DNA of 64,000 bases. Source: Flavobacteriaceae bacterium S0862. GTDB lineage: Bacteria; Bacteroidota; Bacteroidia; Flavobacteriales; Flavobacteriaceae. Each line of letters starts with the position of its first letter. Position 1 is the first letter of the stretch. Made by a program: the position numbers and the translations under genes. The notes beneath the pieces are model-generated. The model was not told the origin of the DNA. It made no database searches and saw nothing but the letters and a program-made list of their open reading frames with translations. The DNA is taken from assembly GCA_023015825.1 (NCBI GenBank), contig JALKAW010000006.1, positions 62,001 through 126,000 of the forward strand, in the 5' to 3' direction. Below, in pieces: positions 8,512 to 17,454 of the stretch.

Positions 8512-10884
8512 ATGGATATTAATGAAAATATTGAGTCGCCTTTTGAGCTTAAAGTAAGTTTCAATAAGTTGCTTAATCATTACGAAGCTTTAGCGAATAA
8601 TGAAGATGAATTTATTGCTGCAAAGGCAAAGCGTGTCTTAAGGACTGCTGAAGCATATCCAGAACTGCGTGATGGTTTTAGTGATTATAATATCTTAAAA
8701 GAAAGAGAAAAAGAAATAAGTGTAATTCTTCAAGACTCATTTAGTCCAGTATTAACTAAAAATGAAATAAAGACTGCTTCTGTACCTTTTCATAATTTGA
8801 TTTTCAACTCTTCCGAACGTTTTAAAAACATTATAAAAACCGCAGGTAACGATTTTGAATTAAAGATTAAAAATATGCCAGAAGACGATAAGTACATTAT
8901 TGCTTGTACTATTGTTTTAGCATTTTGTTATGGATATAACATAAATTTTAAGCGTCCATTTTATTACGAAATTCCAGATGCAAATGGTATTATGAGGTAT
9001 TACAAGATATTGTATAATGCAGATTTTACTGAAATAACACCAAAAAAGAATGCACCTAAAATCACTCAAGAGGATTACGAATTATTACTCGATAATTTTG
9101 AGAATATTGATTTATGGAAAGAAAAATTCCCTCCAAACAGCTACACATTTAAGGGATTTGTGATTTCAAATATTTTTGATGTTACAGATGATCAATCCAT
9201 CTCAAATGTAAAGTCTGCTCTTATTGGTGACGAAAAATGTAATGATGAAAATATTATTGAAGATTTTCAAGAAATTTTTAAATCTCTTTTAGGTATAAAT
9301 AATATTAGGATAGGGTTTTCAATTTACAATAAAGAAGAAAGTACTTTTGAGCGTGTATATGATGTTGGAGCTAATAGTTTTCTTCTAAATAATGCCGAAA
9401 GTTTGAAATGTGAAGATTCTTTATGTAAATGGTCTTACAATAGGTTACTTAACGAAAACAAATACTTTTCTGTATCTGATGTGGATCGAATGTTCAAAAT
9501 ATCAAAAGGTAAAGCGCCACATATTAGAGTACTACATGAACAAGGTATTAAAAGTGCCATATTTGCTCCAATAGCAAATGATGATGGTTTAATGGGGATA
9601 CTAGAAATAGCCTCTAATGAAGCACAAGTTTTAAATAGCATAAATGCAAACAAGTTGGAAGATGTAATGCCTTTTATTGTTTCGGCTGTGGAGCGTTCTA
9701 AAAATGATGAAGAGAATTTAATAGAAGCCATAATTCAAAAAGAATGTACATCAATTCACCCTAGTGTGCATTGGCGATTTGTAAAGGAAGCTAAAAACTT
9801 TATTAGAAATCAATTAAGTGATAGTGAACCAACATTTAATAAAATTGCATTTGATAACATCTATCCACTATATGGGCAAATAGATATAAAAGGTTCTTCT
9901 GAAGCAAGAAATTGGGCGACCCAACAGGATTTAAAAATACAATTGAAGTCTGTTAATTCAATACTTGAAAGGGCTTATGAAATTGAAGGATTGCCAATAT
10001 ACGAGCAGTATATGTATCAAGTAAAAGATTATTTGGTTGGTTTAGATAATCATTTTAAAGTTGATAGTGAGCAGCAAATATCTTCTTTTTTTAAAGGTGA
10101 TATCCACGATGTTCTTCAGCATTTATACAATGCAAATATTTTAAAATCTAAAATTGATAGTTATTATAATAGCATTGATGAAAAAGTTGATGTTTTATAT
10201 AAACATAGAAAAGAATATGATGATACAATTGCTCATATTAACAAAGAAATGGCCTCTCTTCTAGATAAAAAGCAAGTGGAGGCACAGGCAATGTATCCTC
10301 ATTATTTTGAGCGCTTTAAAACTGATGGTGTTGAACATAATATGTATATAGGAGAGTCCATAACTAAAGATGATAGTTTTAATCCTATTTACTTATACAA
10401 TTTAAGACTTTGGCAATTACAAGTGATATGCGAAATGGAAAATTCATATTATCAAATGAAATCTAAATTTCCAATATCATTAGATGTAGCATCAATGATT
10501 TTAGTGTTTAACCAGCCATTATCCATTAGTTTTAGAATGGATGAAAAGCAATTTGATGTTGATGGCACATACAACGCACGTTATGAAATTGTAAAAAAAC
10601 GTGTAGACAAAGCATACATAAAAGGCACAAAAAAACGTGTTACCCAAAAAGGAAAGATTAGTATTGTTTATTCTCAAAAACAAGATGAAGTAGAATATTT
10701 ACGATATATCAAATTTTTACAATCTAAAAAATATTTAGATACTGATGTAGAAATAGTTGAATTACAGGATTTGCAAGCAGTAACTGGATTAAAGGCAATT
10801 AGAGTTAGCGTGCTATATCATAAAAGTGAAGATGATAAAGCGTTTTATACTTACGATGATTTAATGAAGGAAATTAAAGCCTGA
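8512..10884 (+). CDS. Large GAF-domain protein of unknown function
   Basis: I start at ATG 8512 (790 residues) because the promoter element overlaps the upstream TTG. The N-terminal ~220 residues are mostly helical with no known motif. Residues about 245-400 fit a GAF sensor fold, with alternating strands such as NIRIGFSIYN, IKSAIFAPI and GLMGILEIAS. The long C-terminal part has coiled-coil-like stretches (SIDEKVDVLYKHRKEYDDTIAHINKEMASLLDKKQVEA) and no kinase, cyclase, GGDEF, EAL or HTH signature. It is probably a cytoplasmic sensor or scaffold. The stop lies 16 bases from the convergent stop of the HD-PycTM gene; this closeness is suggestive only. Confidence 0.75.
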   Translation: MDINENIESPFELKVSFNKLLNHYEALANNEDEFIAAKAKRVLRTAEAYPELRDGFSDYNILKEREKEISVILQDSFSPVLTKNEIKTASVPFHNLIFNSSERFKNIIKTAGNDFELKIKNMPEDDKYIIACTIVLAFCYGYNINFKRPFYYEIPDANGIMRYYKILYNADFTEITPKKNAPKITQEDYELLLDNFENIDLWKEKFPPNSYTFKGFVISNIFDVTDDQSISNVKSALIGDEKCNDENIIEDFQEIFKSLLGINNIRIGFSIYNKEESTFERVYDVGANSFLLNNAESLKCEDSLCKWSYNRLLNENKYFSVSDVDRMFKISKGKAPHIRVLHEQGIKSAIFAPIANDDGLMGILEIASNEAQVLNSINANKLEDVMPFIVSAVERSKNDEENLIEAIIQKECTSIHPSVHWRFVKEAKNFIRNQLSDSEPTFNKIAFDNIYPLYGQIDIKGSSEARNWATQQDLKIQLKSVNSILERAYEIEGLPIYEQYMYQVKDYLVGLDNHFKVDSEQQISSFFKGDIHDVLQHLYNANILKSKIDSYYNSIDEKVDVLYKHRKEYDDTIAHINKEMASLLDKKQVEAQAMYPHYFERFKTDGVEHNMYIGESITKDDSFNPIYLYNLRLWQLQVICEMENSYYQMKSKFPISLDVASMILVFNQPLSISFRMDEKQFDVDGTYNARYEIVKKRVDKAYIKGTKKRVTQKGKISIVYSQKQDEVEYLRYIKFLQSKKYLDTDVEIVELQDLQAVTGLKAIRVSVLYHKSEDDKAFYTYDDLMKEIKA

Positions 10885-10900
10885 TTTTATTTTAAATAAT

Positions 10901-12100
10901 TTACATTACTGGTTGAGCTTTAAAGGCGATTGCAAAGGCAAAAACACTTAAAACAATTCCAACCATAAACACAGCATAGGTTAAGCGTAATATTTTGTAT
11001 TTTCTGTCTAAAACCTTTCCTAAAAAATAAAGGTCTTTCTTCATGGATGAATACAAATAATCTCTGTCTTGCATCATTTCTCCCATTGCCCATTCAAAAT
11101 CATCTAAACTCATTTTATGAAAGTTACCAAAAAACAATAGATTTACTTTTTTGTTAGCAACATCGTCCTTTGTGAATTTACCACTTGTAACATTTGGTCT
11201 AGTGGCTAGAATGGATAATATTATAGAGATTACAGTAAAAATCACAAAAATAACTGTAGGCCAAATTAAGTAATCATTAGAAGGGTTGTCAAGTTTAGAA
11301 ACCAAATTTGAAAGGACCAAAGAGACTATTATAGCATTTACAGACAGCAAAATATTGGCTTTAGTATCTGCAATATTACTTAAATGCATGTGATTTTTTA
11401 AAGTAACTCGAAACATGGTTTCAATACCACGCTCGGGTAATTCTATTTTGTTTTTTTTAAACTTTAATTCGTCTTTTTTGTGTTTTAATTTAGATTCTTC
11501 GCTTATTAACTTTTTTTGCATTTTTAGTAACTGCGATAAATTTTTACCCTTTCCTTTATCCCAAATTGAAGAAGCTACGTCTGAGTAAAAACGATGTTGT
11601 GTAGTTAAAAAGTTTATACTTTCCTCTAACCATTTGGCTTCAGTTATCGTTTTGTTACATGTTAATTCCCATTCTTTTCTTAGTAATTCAGCAACTTCAA
11701 GGTAGTTTTTACTGCCAATATGAGCACAGTCGGCATCACGAATAATTTTTTCAAGTTTATTTTTTGGCTCATAATCAAGATTTGTTGCTAAAATTAGATT
11801 ACAAACAGCTTCAATATCATTATTTGAGCAACCTTGTTCAGTTAAAAAAGTCGTTGCAATTTTGGCACTTTCATCTTCATGATTCTCAATTTTCACTGTA
11901 AAACCAGTATCATGTAACCAAGCACTTAATATAAGGTGCGTCTTCTCTAACTCACTAATTTGAGCAAGTTCTGCAAGTTCTTTGGCTTTTTCAACAACAC
12001 GTTGTGTATGTGCCAAATTATGATAGACAAACTTGTTATCCAGTTTATTGTTTAATAAGTGGACTACAAATTTTTCAGATTCATAAATAAGATTATCCAT
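10901..12100 (-). CDS. HD phosphohydrolase domain fused to a Pycsar-effector-type (PycTM/DUF5706) membrane module
   Basis: This is a 399-residue protein. Residues 1-180 form an HD domain with metal ligands YHNLAH (His27/His31), WLHD (His63-Asp64) and RDAD (Asp122/124). Residues 186-220 are a Lys/Glu-rich coiled coil. From about residue 225 the sequence matches my recollection of the PycTM family: FRVTLKNHMHLSNIADTKA, membrane segments at about 246-268 and 278-300, LATRPNVTSGKF, a cytoplasmic linker and a last membrane segment at about 372-395. In Pycsar defence such modules damage the membrane after binding a cyclic nucleotide made by a partner cyclase. No cyclase is encoded nearby, so this is an orphan effector-like protein; the HD part may bind or hydrolyse the ligand. 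A housekeeping role is equally possible. Confidence 0.82.
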   Translation of the reverse strand: MDNLIYESEKFVVHLLNNKLDNKFVYHNLAHTQRVVEKAKELAELAQISELEKTHLILSAWLHDTGFTVKIENHEDESAKIATTFLTEQGCSNNDIEAVCNLILATNLDYEPKNKLEKIIRDADCAHIGSKNYLEVAELLRKEWELTCNKTITEAKWLEESINFLTTQHRFYSDVASSIWDKGKGKNLSQLLKMQKKLISEESKLKHKKDELKFKKNKIELPERGIETMFRVTLKNHMHLSNIADTKANILLSVNAIIVSLVLSNLVSKLDNPSNDYLIWPTVIFVIFTVISIILSILATRPNVTSGKFTKDDVANKKVNLLFFGNFHKMSLDDFEWAMGEMMQDRDYLYSSMKKDLYFLGKVLDRKYKILRLTYAVFMVGIVLSVFAFAIAFKAQPVM

Positions 12101-12185
12101 ATAAAAAAGATGATTTTTAGTAAAAATACTAAACTTTATTCAACAAGAATGTTTGTCGTAAACTTTACAGTTACTTTCAGTTAAA

Positions 12186-12193
12186 TACATTTG
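12186..12193 (+). promoter_or_regulatory. -7 promoter element of the msrB operon
   Basis: TACATTTG matches TAnnTTTG; a weak TTTA lies 18 bases upstream. The leader to the msrB ATG would be about 70 bases. Confidence 0.45.
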
Positions 12194-12271
12194 TAATGAT
12201 TAAAACTATATTTCGACTATATTTATCTTGAAAAGTATGATTATTAATTAAATTAGAAAGGAACCAACAGT

Positions 12272-12733
12272 ATGCTTACTTGGAAAGATATAATTAGTTA
12301 CTCTGTTAACGGAAACCCAACTCCAGATAGACGAGTTGAAAAAACAGAGGAAGAATGGCGAAATAAGTTAACTCCAGAGCAATTTAGAATTACAAGACAA
12401 AAAGGAACTGAACGTCCACATAGTGGCGACCTTTGTAGTATTTATGATGAAGGTAAATACAACTGTATGTGTTGTAATACACCTTTATTTGACTCAACTA
12501 TTAAATTTAGTTCTGGAACAGGCTGGCCAAGTTTTACACAACCAATTAAAGAAAATGCTATTAAATATGAAAAGGATACGACTTTTGGTATGGTTAGAGT
12601 TGAGGTTATGTGTAATACTTGCGATGCACATTTGGGTCATGTATTTCCAGATGGTCCTGAGCCAAGTGGATTACGTTATTGCGTAAATTCTGAATCTATG
12701 ACTTTAGATAAGGAGGTTACACATGACAACTAA
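12272..12733 (+). CDS. msrB: Peptide-methionine (R)-S-oxide reductase
   Basis: The 153-residue protein is a full-length MsrB. It has zinc-site pairs CMCC (Cys65/68) and CNTC (Cys114/117), the motif GTGWPSF, HLGHVFPDGP, and the catalytic cysteine Cys137 in RYCVNS. It reduces methionine-R-sulfoxide in proteins with thioredoxin-type reductants; no signal peptide is present, so it acts in the cytoplasm. Its 3' end overlaps msrA by 11 bases, and it is the first gene of a tightly packed four-gene repair operon. Confidence 0.97.
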   Translation: MLTWKDIISYSVNGNPTPDRRVEKTEEEWRNKLTPEQFRITRQKGTERPHSGDLCSIYDEGKYNCMCCNTPLFDSTIKFSSGTGWPSFTQPIKENAIKYEKDTTFGMVRVEVMCNTCDAHLGHVFPDGPEPSGLRYCVNSESMTLDKEVTHDN

Positions 12734-13262
12734 AAACATACAACAAGCCACATTTGGTGGTGGCTGTTTTTGGTGTACAGAAGCAGTATTTCAAGAAGTA
12801 AAAGGAGTAGATAAAGTGGTATCTGGTTATTCTGGAGGGAGCGTTCCTGGAAAACCAACCTATCGTGAAATTTGTTCTGGTTTAACAGGACATGCAGAGG
12901 TAGTACAAGTAACTTATGATGCTAATACAATTTCTTATGAAGATATATTAATCATTTTCATGACTACTCACGATCCAACGACGTTGAATCGTCAAGGAGC
13001 CGATCGTGGCACACAATATCGTTCGGTAATTTATTATCATAATAATGAGCAGAAAGAAATTGCTGAAGTTGTTATAAAAGAAGTTTCTATTTATTATAAC
13101 GATCCAATTGTTACCGAAATATCTCCTTTAGATATTTTTTACGAAGCCGAAAAAGAACATCAAGATTACTATAAAAATAATCAAGCGCAAGGTTATTGTA
13201 GTTTTGTAATAACACCAAAACTAGCAAAGCTTCGTGAGCTTCATGCTGATAAGTTAAAATGA
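12723..13262 (+). CDS. msrA: Peptide-methionine (S)-S-oxide reductase
   Basis: A 179-residue MsrA with the active-site motif GGGCFWC (Cys15), the conserved GYSGG and the HDPTTLNRQGADRGTQYRS segment. It reduces methionine-S-sulfoxide, complementing MsrB. The start overlaps the msrB 3' end and its stop overlaps the next start by 4 bases, which indicates translational coupling. The N-terminus has no export signal. Confidence 0.97.
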   Translation: MTTKNIQQATFGGGCFWCTEAVFQEVKGVDKVVSGYSGGSVPGKPTYREICSGLTGHAEVVQVTYDANTISYEDILIIFMTTHDPTTLNRQGADRGTQYRSVIYYHNNEQKEIAEVVIKEVSIYYNDPIVTEISPLDIFYEAEKEHQDYYKNNQAQGYCSFVITPKLAKLRELHADKLK

Positions 13263-13513
13263 CACCAAAAATTAAACTTTATGGCACCGAAAGGTGCCAT
13301 AAAACTAAATACTATCAAGCTTTTTTAGAAAATATAAAAGTAGAATATGTGTTTTTAGATGTAGAAAAAAATGAAGACTTTGCTGAAGAGTTACGTAGTC
13401 TTTATGAAAATAGAAAATTAAATTTTCCAACAATTACCATTGGAAAAAAGAAGCTTAGAAATCCAACAGATAAAGAATTAAATAAAAATTTAGAGAATGA
13501 ACATAACAGCTAA
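13259..13513 (+). CDS. Monothiol glutaredoxin-like protein
   Basis: This 84-residue protein has a glutaredoxin outline: strand IKLYGTERC, an active-site-like CHKT (single Cys13), strand VEYVFLDVEKN and a cis-proline FPTI segment. There is no resolving cysteine, so it would work by a monothiol mechanism or as a recycling factor. It starts within the msrA stop codon (ATGA overlap), suggesting that it supplies electrons to, or deglutathionylates, the methionine-sulfoxide reductases. The exact substrate is inferred from context only. Confidence 0.78.
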   Translation: MTPKIKLYGTERCHKTKYYQAFLENIKVEYVFLDVEKNEDFAEELRSLYENRKLNFPTITIGKKKLRNPTDKELNKNLENEHNS

Positions 13514-13766
13514 CATTAAGAATTATTTTAAAGCAAAATCAGAAAATAAAGAAACAGGAAAAGCACCAGAAGGTATTTGTCCAAATTGTTGGGGAAAACA
13601 AGAATGGGATGGTGAATTTTATAGAAAAATAAAAGGAAAAAATACTGACCAAAAGTCAGACATATATAATAATTTTATTAAAGAAGTAGTAGGGAAGTTA
13701 GATAAAATTACTCTACAAAAAGATACTTACTTTTGCGAGACCTGCAATATGAAGTACGATAAATAA
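13497..13766 (+). CDS. Small protein with two CxxC pairs (zinc-ribbon-like)
   Basis: This 89-residue protein has CPNC (residues 28-31) and CETC (near 82-85) flanking a central helix, an arrangement that can bind one zinc ion. It overlaps the glutaredoxin-like gene by 17 bases and completes the msrBA operon. I do not recognise a named family with certainty; similar small proteins are common in Flavobacteriaceae. A role in redox handling is suggested only by position. Confidence 0.7.
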   Translation: MNITANIKNYFKAKSENKETGKAPEGICPNCWGKQEWDGEFYRKIKGKNTDQKSDIYNNFIKEVVGKLDKITLQKDTYFCETCNMKYDK

Positions 13767-13773
13767 TTTAGTA

Positions 13774-16700
13774 ATGAAGAATACTTTTAAAGCCTTAATT
13801 TTTATAGCTGTTTTTGCTATGCTAAATGGTTGTGCTACATACAAGCTTCAGTATGAAGATGGTATTAGTAATCAGGTTTTTACAGACGAAAAGCAAATTG
13901 CGCATTCATTTTATTTAATTGGAGACGGAGGGAATTCTCCAATAGGCACAAAAACTAAGGCTTTAAAAGAATTTAAACTGCAACTTGATAAAGCAGCAAA
14001 GAATAGTACGGCATTATTTTTAGGAGATAATATTTATCCATCAGGAATGCCAAATAAGGAACATGAACAGCGTGATTTTGCAGAGCACCAACTTAATGTG
14101 CAAGCAGATGCAGCGAAAAACTTTAGAGGGAGTGCCATTTTTATTCCAGGAAATCATGATTGGTATAGTAATGGTTTAAAAGGATTAAAGCGTCAAGAAA
14201 ATTACATAGAAGCCATCCTTGGCAAAAACACTTTTCTTCCTGAAAATGGGTGTCCAATTGAAAAGATTGAGGTTAGTGATAATGTGGTGTTAATTGTAAT
14301 AGATTCAGAGTGGTATTTAACTAATTGGGATAAGCATCCTACAATTAATGATGATTGTGAAATAAAAACAAGAGCGCTTTTTTTTGATGAATATGAAAGC
14401 TTAATTAAGAAGGCAAGAGGTAAAACAACAATAGTAGCATTGCATCATCCTTTATTTACAAATGGATCACATGGAGGACAATATTCCTTTAAAAGTCACA
14501 TGTCGCCATTACCAGTTTTAGGGACATTAAAAAATCTTATTAGAAAAACAGGAGGTATAATAACAGTTGATGATCAAAACAAGAAATATAGAGAGTTTAA
14601 AAACCGTTTAGTTACGCTTTCTCAAGAAAATGAAAAGGTGGTTTTTGTTTCCGGACATGATCATAATTTACAATATCTAGTTCAAGATAATCTTCCACAA
14701 ATTATCAGCGGTTCAGGATCTAAAACGAATCCTGCGAAAAACTCAGGTTCTGGAAAATTTTCATTTGCGACACAAGGATATGCTCGATTAGATGTATTTA
14801 AAGATGGATCTTCTTATGTGCGATTCTTTGAAGCAAAAACTAATAAAATTGTTTTCGAGACTCAAGTTATAAAACCAAATAACATTGAAACTCAAATAGT
14901 ATATCCTTTGGATTTACCAACTCATAAAACAGCCTCTATTTATACAAAAGAAAAAACAGCAAAAACAAAGGCCTTTAAAAAGTTATGGGGAGAGCGTTAT
15001 AGGGAATATTTTAGTAAAGATGTAACAGTTCCAGCTATAAGGTTGGATACTTTGTTTGGAGGCTTAAAACCAATACGAAAAGGAGGTGGGCATCAATCTA
15101 AATCATTGCGTTTAGAAGATGCCGAAGGTAGAGAGTATGTGATGAGAGCTTTACGCAAAAATGCTTTGCAATATTTGCAAGCAGTAGCTTTTAAAAATCA
15201 GTATATAAAAGGTCAATTTGACGATACAGCTGCAGAGAATTTGTTGCTTGATGTTTTTACAGGCTCACATCCTTATGCACCTTTTACAATAGCAACATTA
15301 TCTAAAGCTATTGGTGTTATGCATACAAACCCAAAATTGTATTATGTGCCTAAGCAAGAGGCTTTAGGTGCTTATAATAACGAATTTGGAGATGAATTAT
15401 ATATGATAGAAGAACGTGCCGCTGATGGTCATGGAAACAAGGAAAGTTTTGGGTTTTCAAATGAGCTTATAAGCACACATGATATGCTTCGAGAGTTAAG
15501 AGAAGATGAAGATAACCTTGTTGATGAAGCGGCTTACATAAGAGCGCGTTTATTCGATATGTTAATTGGCGATTGGGATAGACATGAAGATCAATGGCGT
15601 TGGGCAAAATTTAAGGAAAATAAAAAAACTATTTACAGACCAATGCCAAGAGATCGAGATCAAGCATTTTCGATAATGGCAGATGGAACTTTGTTAGGTT
15701 TTACAACCAAAATTGTTCCAACTTTAAGATTAATGCAATCTTATGATGAAGAATTAAAAAGTCCAAAATGGTTCAATTTAGAGCCTTATCCTTTAGATGT
15801 TGCTTTAATAAATCAGTCTACTAGACAAGATTGGAATGTTCAAGTTAAACATATTGTTAAAAACCTTACTGATGAAGTAATAGATAGTGCCTTTAAACAT
15901 TTTCCAAAAGAAGTTCATGATGAAACAGTTCAAGATATTAAGCGCAAATTAATTGGCAGAAGAGCCAATCTTCAAAAGATTTCAAACGAATATTACAATC
16001 AAGTAAACAAATATGCAATCATTAAGGGTACTGATAAAGATGATTGGTTTGAAATAGAGCGTAATCAAAAATTAACTAAGGTTACAGTTTATAGAATTCA
16101 GCAAGGAGAAAAGGGAGAAGTATTTCATCAGCGTGATTATTCACATTTGGATACTAAAGAAATTTGGGTGTATGGTTTAGATGATGAAGATATTTTTAAA
16201 GTGTCGGGAAAAGGTGAAAATTTGATTAAAATCAGAATTATTGGAGGACAGAATAAGGATACTTACATTATAGAAGAGGGCAGCCAAATAAAGGTTTACG
16301 ATTATAAGTCCAAGGAGAGCAAGTTTATAACCAATAAAGGAAGCAGAAAGTTAACAGATGATTACGAAACTAATGTTTACAATTATAAAAAACCAACCTA
16401 TAATTCTAACCAATTTGTACCATCAATAGGGTCAAATCCAGATGATGGTTTTAAAATAGGTTTTGCAAATACCTTTACAGTAAATGGATTTGAAAGAAAT
16501 CCTTTTACATCTCAACACATAGTATCTGCTGCGTATTATTTCGCTACTAAAGGCTTTGATATTTCTTATTTAGGGGAGTTTGCAAATATAATAGGGAGTG
16601 CTAATTTAATGGTAGACGCTAAATTTACTAGTCCAAATTATGCAATAAATTTCTTTGGCTATGGAAACGAAACAGTTAATCCTGAAGCTGATGAGAATGA

Positions 16701-17454
16701 TGGCCTAGATGTAGATTTAGATTATAACAGAGTTAAATTAAGAACCATAAAAATAGCACCTTCTTTACAATGGCATGGTGATTTAGGCTCGAAATTTAAA
16801 TTAGGATTATCATACGAATCCATTGAAGTTGAAGAAACCGAGGGTAGATTTATTAATACAATTATTGGCAACAATGTTGATGTCTATAATAATTTTGTTG
16901 GCGCTGAATTATCTTATGGATTTGAAAATAGAGATAACAAGGCTTTTCCAACTTTAGGAATGGAAACAAACGTGCATCTAGGTTATAAATCAAATATTAA
17001 TGACTCAAATGGATTTGGGTACTTAATTCCTTCAATTGCTTTCGACTATAGATTGACTTCTAATGGGCAACTTGTTTTAGCCACAAAATTGGGTGGACGT
17101 ATTAATATTGGTGATGATTTTGAATTTTATCAAGGAGCTAACTTAGGAGCTAATAATGGGTTAAGAGGTTATAGAAATGAACGTTTTACGGGTAAGAGCT
17201 CGTTTGTGCAAAGTACAGATTTACGCTTAAACCTTAGAAAAGTAAAAACAAGCTTGCTTCCTTTTAATATTGGGATTTATGGTGGCTTAGATTATGGTCG
17301 TGTTTGGGTTGATGGTGAAGATTCCGATAAATGGAACAATTCCCTTGGTGGAGGATTATTTTTTAATGGAGCAGATATGATTGTTGGTAATATTTCAGCT
17401 TTTTCTGGTAATGATGGTTTAAGATTGGCTTTTAAGCTAGGTTTTGGATTTTAA
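13774..17454 (+). CDS. Lipoprotein metallophosphoesterase with kinase-like middle and Omp85-like barrel
   Basis: This 1,226-residue protein starts with a lipoprotein signal (MLNGC, Cys20). Residues about 44-330 are a calcineurin-type metallophosphoesterase with GDGG (50-53), GDNIYP (84-89), GNHDW (126-130), HHP (224-226) and GHDH (294-297). Residues about 390-720 have no obvious named domain, but GDWDRH (599-604) followed by PRDRDQAF (625-632) resembles the catalytic-loop and metal-binding motifs of Fam20C/HipA/CotH-type kinases. The last ~350 residues look like a beta-barrel, with an Omp85-like GLRGYRNERFTG loop and a final aromatic residue (FKLGFGF). It begins 8 bases after the zinc-ribbon gene and may be read through from the msr operon. 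The barrel suggests outer-membrane placement; how the lipid anchor and barrel coexist is unclear. Confidence 0.85.
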   Translation: MKNTFKALIFIAVFAMLNGCATYKLQYEDGISNQVFTDEKQIAHSFYLIGDGGNSPIGTKTKALKEFKLQLDKAAKNSTALFLGDNIYPSGMPNKEHEQRDFAEHQLNVQADAAKNFRGSAIFIPGNHDWYSNGLKGLKRQENYIEAILGKNTFLPENGCPIEKIEVSDNVVLIVIDSEWYLTNWDKHPTINDDCEIKTRALFFDEYESLIKKARGKTTIVALHHPLFTNGSHGGQYSFKSHMSPLPVLGTLKNLIRKTGGIITVDDQNKKYREFKNRLVTLSQENEKVVFVSGHDHNLQYLVQDNLPQIISGSGSKTNPAKNSGSGKFSFATQGYARLDVFKDGSSYVRFFEAKTNKIVFETQVIKPNNIETQIVYPLDLPTHKTASIYTKEKTAKTKAFKKLWGERYREYFSKDVTVPAIRLDTLFGGLKPIRKGGGHQSKSLRLEDAEGREYVMRALRKNALQYLQAVAFKNQYIKGQFDDTAAENLLLDVFTGSHPYAPFTIATLSKAIGVMHTNPKLYYVPKQEALGAYNNEFGDELYMIEERAADGHGNKESFGFSNELISTHDMLRELREDEDNLVDEAAYIRARLFDMLIGDWDRHEDQWRWAKFKENKKTIYRPMPRDRDQAFSIMADGTLLGFTTKIVPTLRLMQSYDEELKSPKWFNLEPYPLDVALINQSTRQDWNVQVKHIVKNLTDEVIDSAFKHFPKEVHDETVQDIKRKLIGRRANLQKISNEYYNQVNKYAIIKGTDKDDWFEIERNQKLTKVTVYRIQQGEKGEVFHQRDYSHLDTKEIWVYGLDDEDIFKVSGKGENLIKIRIIGGQNKDTYIIEEGSQIKVYDYKSKESKFITNKGSRKLTDDYETNVYNYKKPTYNSNQFVPSIGSNPDDGFKIGFANTFTVNGFERNPFTSQHIVSAAYYFATKGFDISYLGEFANIIGSANLMVDAKFTSPNYAINFFGYGNETVNPEADENDGLDVDLDYNRVKLRTIKIAPSLQWHGDLGSKFKLGLSYESIEVEETEGRFINTIIGNNVDVYNNFVGAELSYGFENRDNKAFPTLGMETNVHLGYKSNINDSNGFGYLIPSIAFDYRLTSNGQLVLATKLGGRINIGDDFEFYQGANLGANNGLRGYRNERFTGKSSFVQSTDLRLNLRKVKTSLLPFNIGIYGGLDYGRVWVDGEDSDKWNNSLGGGLFFNGADMIVGNISAFSGNDGLRLAFKLGFGF

